Origin: Bacteroides sp. 43_108
GTDB taxonomy: Bacteria > Bacteroidota > Bacteroidia > Bacteroidales > Bacteroidaceae
NCBI GenBank assembly: GCA_001915545.1
Contig: MNQS01000016.1
Coordinates: 1-42,476 of the forward strand
Reading direction: 5' to 3'
Length of the DNA stretch: 42,476 bases
This document shows, piece by piece, positions 40,817 to 42,476 of this stretch; position 1 is the first letter of the stretch, and every line of letters begins with the position of its first letter. Position numbers and translations under genes: made by a program. The notes under the pieces were generated by a model that was not told where the DNA came from, ran no database searches, and saw only the letters and a list, made by a program, of their open reading frames with translations.

Positions 40817-41881
40817 TTAACGTATCACTTTTACAGGAGCCTCATGGGCAAGATTCACATTTCCGGTCACTATTACCTGTACCCCCTCATCCAGACCGTC
40901 GCCCGTAACCGTATACTCGGTCATGTTCTCCAGTCCGGTGGTGACATAGTTCCACATCGCTCTGCCGTCCCTCAGAGTAAATACAACCTGCTTGCCGGTA
41001 CGCATCACCACAGCAGTCTTTGGCACCACAAACTGGTCGGGAACAGAACGTTTCACGCTCACCCTCACATTCATGCCGTCGAACAGCTTCGCACCGCCGT
41101 TTACCTTTGCTCTCACACTCACCAGTCCGTTCTCATCCACCAGAGGATTTATTTCCGATACCGTACCGCTGCATGAGCCGGCCGTTCCTGCAAACGGAGC
41201 GACCTCCACCTTATCGCCTCTTTTTACAAGTGGCAGTTCGCTTTCCAGCACCTTGAAAGCCACCTCCATTCTGCCGCTTCCTATCACGCGGCAGAATGGT
41301 TTAGAGGCGTCAGGACGGTTGAAACTGCGCGATTCAAGATTTGCCACAACCCCGTCGAAAGGCGCCGTGATTACAGCCTGCTCCAATTCAAACTTTGCCA
41401 TTTCGTAGGATGTGCGGCTCTGGGCATATCCGCTCTTCACTTCGGCAAGCTTGACCACATCCTTCGGAATGTCCTTCATTCGGTCGGGGGCATATCCCTG
41501 ACCGATGAGCACATCCTTCATCTCCAGTTCCGACTGGCGCAGCGCTATCTCAGCCTTTTCCATACTGTTGCGGAGTGCAAACAGATCGAGTTCGGCTATC
41601 TTCTGGCCTTTCTTTACGAAATCGCCGTTCTTCACATAGATATGCGCCACAGGTTCCGATGTCACACGGAACGAAAGGTCGGCATACTTTGAAGCCGTCA
41701 CCTTGCCGTTGCTCACCAGCTCATGGTTGAACGCCGTCTTCTTCAGCGTCATCACCGTGACTTCATTTACCTGAGCAGGCAGCACAGCTTCAACACCTTC
41801 CTTTTCAGATGATTTTTCTTTATTGGAACAAGAAGTCAGTAGAAATATTGATAATAGCAAGTAAGTATAGACTCTAACCAT
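40817..41881 (-). CDS. RND efflux periplasmic adaptor (membrane fusion protein)
   Basis: Lipid-anchored adaptor of 354 aa with lipobox LTSC in MVRVYTYLLLSIFLLTSC. After it come the biotinyl-lipoyl-like half (VAHIYVKNGDFVKKGQKIAELDL), a helical hairpin (residues about 95-150), the second lipoyl half (VITAPFDGVVAN) and beta-barrel/membrane-proximal parts. First gene of the operon. A real AGGAGG ribosome-binding site lies 7 bases upstream of the ATG. A likely -7 box is at 42162-42169, giving a leader of about 275 bases. Confidence 0.92.
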   Translation of the reverse strand: MVRVYTYLLLSIFLLTSCSNKEKSSEKEGVEAVLPAQVNEVTVMTLKKTAFNHELVSNGKVTASKYADLSFRVTSEPVAHIYVKNGDFVKKGQKIAELDLFALRNSMEKAEIALRQSELEMKDVLIGQGYAPDRMKDIPKDVVKLAEVKSGYAQSRTSYEMAKFELEQAVITAPFDGVVANLESRSFNRPDASKPFCRVIGSGRMEVAFKVLESELPLVKRGDKVEVAPFAGTAGSCSGTVSEINPLVDENGLVSVRAKVNGGAKLFDGMNVRVSVKRSVPDQFVVPKTAVVMRTGKQVVFTLRDGRAMWNYVTTGLENMTEYTVTGDGLDEGVQVIVTGNVNLAHEAPVKVIR

Positions 41882-41888
41882 ATAATCG

Positions 41889-41894
41889 CCTCCT
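41889..41894 (-). promoter_or_regulatory. Strong Shine-Dalgarno for the efflux adaptor
   Basis: AGGAGG on the minus strand, seven bases before the ATG at 41881. This is unusual in Bacteroidetes, where the anti-SD is little used, and supports the start. Confidence 0.7.
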
Positions 41895-41998
41895 AATTCA
41901 TCTCCACGTTTGAAAACAACCTTATTACTTTTACGTCTGCATGTTCAGAATAAAAATGCAATGCATCAATCAAATCACGAAAACGAACACGGCAATCC

Positions 41999-42055
41999 TT
42001 ACTTACGTACAGAAATACGGAAAATCCAATCAAACGGTTTCTCTTTTTGTTTCAT
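41999..42055 (-). CDS. Possible 18-codon leader peptide of the efflux operon
   Basis: Frame MKQKEKPFDWIFRISVRK plus TAA in the leader of the efflux operon, starting about 100 bases after the candidate promoter. Lys-rich N-terminus. No ribosome site can be judged in this phylum. Whether it is translated is unknown. Confidence 0.2.
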   Translation of the reverse strand: MKQKEKPFDWIFRISVRK

Positions 42056-42161
42056 CGTATTAAATTTTTTGGTTAACAGTTCAAAAGCCAAATCCCAATA
42101 ATATGTAGCATTTCAGTCGGCATATCAAAAATAAGTATTCAGCCCCTTCAGTTTAGTATTG

Positions 42162-42169
42162 CAAATATA
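42162..42169 (-). promoter_or_regulatory. -7 box for the RND efflux operon
   Basis: TATATTTG on the minus strand matches TAnnTTTG. No clear -33 TTTG at 19-21 bases. Leader of about 275 bases to the adaptor start. Confidence 0.4.
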
Positions 42170-42388
42170 AAAAAATATCCATCCAATCATCGGCAGACAT
42201 ACCTGAAAATGGTAATTTTTATTGGTCCGAAACTGTCGGCATACACTTGACCAAAAATCAGCAATACTTCTACAGATATTCAAAAAGAAGTCACCTCGTG
42301 CTCCAGCTGTTACCGGCCGAATAAACAGCATCAGATATACAAAAGTATAATTCAAATTTCTCATCATATCTCAATTTTAAGAATCTGT

Positions 42389-42476
42389 TTAAATTTTATT
42401 CAAAAATAATTTTATGGCAGCGATATGCAGCATGGCTTCGTGCGTATCGGCCCTGTATTCATAGTCAATGGTAAGT
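42389..42476 (-). CDS. IS5-type DDE transposase, C-terminal fragment (cut by window end)
   Basis: The minus-strand frame entering from the window end encodes 28 residues, beginning LTIDYEYRADTHEAMLHIAA and ending in NKI before TAA at 42391-42389. The pattern DYE-x(4)-T-x-E-A-M-x-x-I-A-x-I-x-L-x-L-N-x-I matches the end of IS5/IS427-group transposases (DYE...T-S-E-A-M-I-Y-x-A-M-I-R-L-M-L). The catalytic core lies outside the window. The call rests on this tail only. Confidence 0.6.
   Translation of the reverse strand, partial: LTIDYEYRADTHEAMLHIAAIKLFLNKI

Larger units (their letters stand above)
41882..42388. other. Leader and upstream region of the efflux operon
   Basis: About 500 bases between the adaptor start and the IS5-type transposase tail. 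It contains the ribosome site, an 18-codon frame, a -7 match, and the imperfect repeat TTGGTC/GACCAA at 42222-42227 and 42249-42254. Some 42260-42388 probably belong to the IS end. The 80-codon minus frame at 42125-42367 is judged not to be a gene. Confidence 0.5.

Noticed and set aside
33044..41881. Horizontal transfer of the efflux operon from its GC content
   Set aside because: Some stretches look more GC-rich than other genes (about 55% in hand-counted lines), but other core genes also reach 53%, so this is not convincing.
41941..42060. Fragment of a regulator gene overlapping the 18-codon frame
   Set aside because: A minus frame without stop codons reads like protein (FRDLIDALHFYSEH) up to a TAG near the ribosome site, but it has no start codon of the usual kind and no family match.
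42125..42367. 80-codon minus-strand frame near the right end
   Set aside because: AT-rich, no family features and no promoter; probably spans the IS end and the efflux leader.
1..42476. CRISPR arrays, rRNA and tRNA genes
   Set aside because: No regularly spaced repeats and no tRNA cloverleaf or rRNA stretches were seen on either strand; not checked with a program.

Overview
The window looks like a chromosomal piece of a Bacteroidales bacterium, plausibly Prevotellaceae (the family is an inference, no rRNA is present). The reasons are repeated TAnnTTTG promoter boxes with a TTG/TTTG element 18-21 bp upstream, few Shine-Dalgarno sequences, many Bacteroidetes-specific envelope families (DUF4836, DUF4738, DUF4886, MG2/plug-type proteins, six-bladed propeller lipoprotein, FadL-like porin), and lipoproteins with SC/AC lipoboxes. 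Both ends lie inside transposase genes: bases 1-72 encode the C-terminus of an IS30-type transposase, and 42389-42476 encode the C-terminus of an IS5-type DDE transposase on the minus strand. The window therefore resembles an assembly contig that breaks at insertion sequences.

Layout. 160-1128: a ketopantoate-reductase-like gene. 1438-5697 (minus): an FtsX/MacB-type ABC pair, then an AmgK-like sugar kinase fused to a RapZ C-terminal domain, then a MurU-like nucleotidyltransferase; this looks like a cell-wall recycling/envelope unit. 5825-10553 (minus): a probable map-tsaD-pncC-rsmE-DUF4836 operon with a good promoter at 10580-10611 and a terminator at 5731-5794. 10708-11295: DUF4738 lipoprotein on the opposite strand. 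11328-13537 (minus): two SGNH hydrolases and a YcdX-like PHP phosphoesterase, divergent from a GH43-type enzyme (13708-15207). 15492-21024 (minus): FadL-like porin, a strange Trp/Tyr-rich secreted protein and a large MG2-type protein. 21151-25343 (minus): DUF4886 protein, a CapA-like/NlpC-P60 fusion, an EFR1-type flavodoxin-ferredoxin and a CorA channel with a long leader. 25585-26718 (minus): a small unknown protein, rubredoxin (53 aa) and rubrerythrin. 26772-29757 (minus): panB, a HAD phosphatase and purT. 30339-31712: a second GH43 enzyme with a C-terminal F5/8-type domain. 31867-41881 (minus): a tripartite efflux operon with one adaptor, two RND pumps and one TolC-like channel, followed by a six-bladed propeller lipoprotein.

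No rRNA, tRNA, CRISPR array or intact mobile element was seen. The most unusual points are the AmgK-RapZ fusion next to MurU, the CapA-like domain with eroded metal ligands fused to an intact NlpC/P60 peptidase, the RND operon with two pumps around the TolC gene, an orphan terminator with its own promoter that may mark a small RNA upstream of purT, a leader peptide in the corA leader, and a perfect long inverted repeat between two convergent genes.
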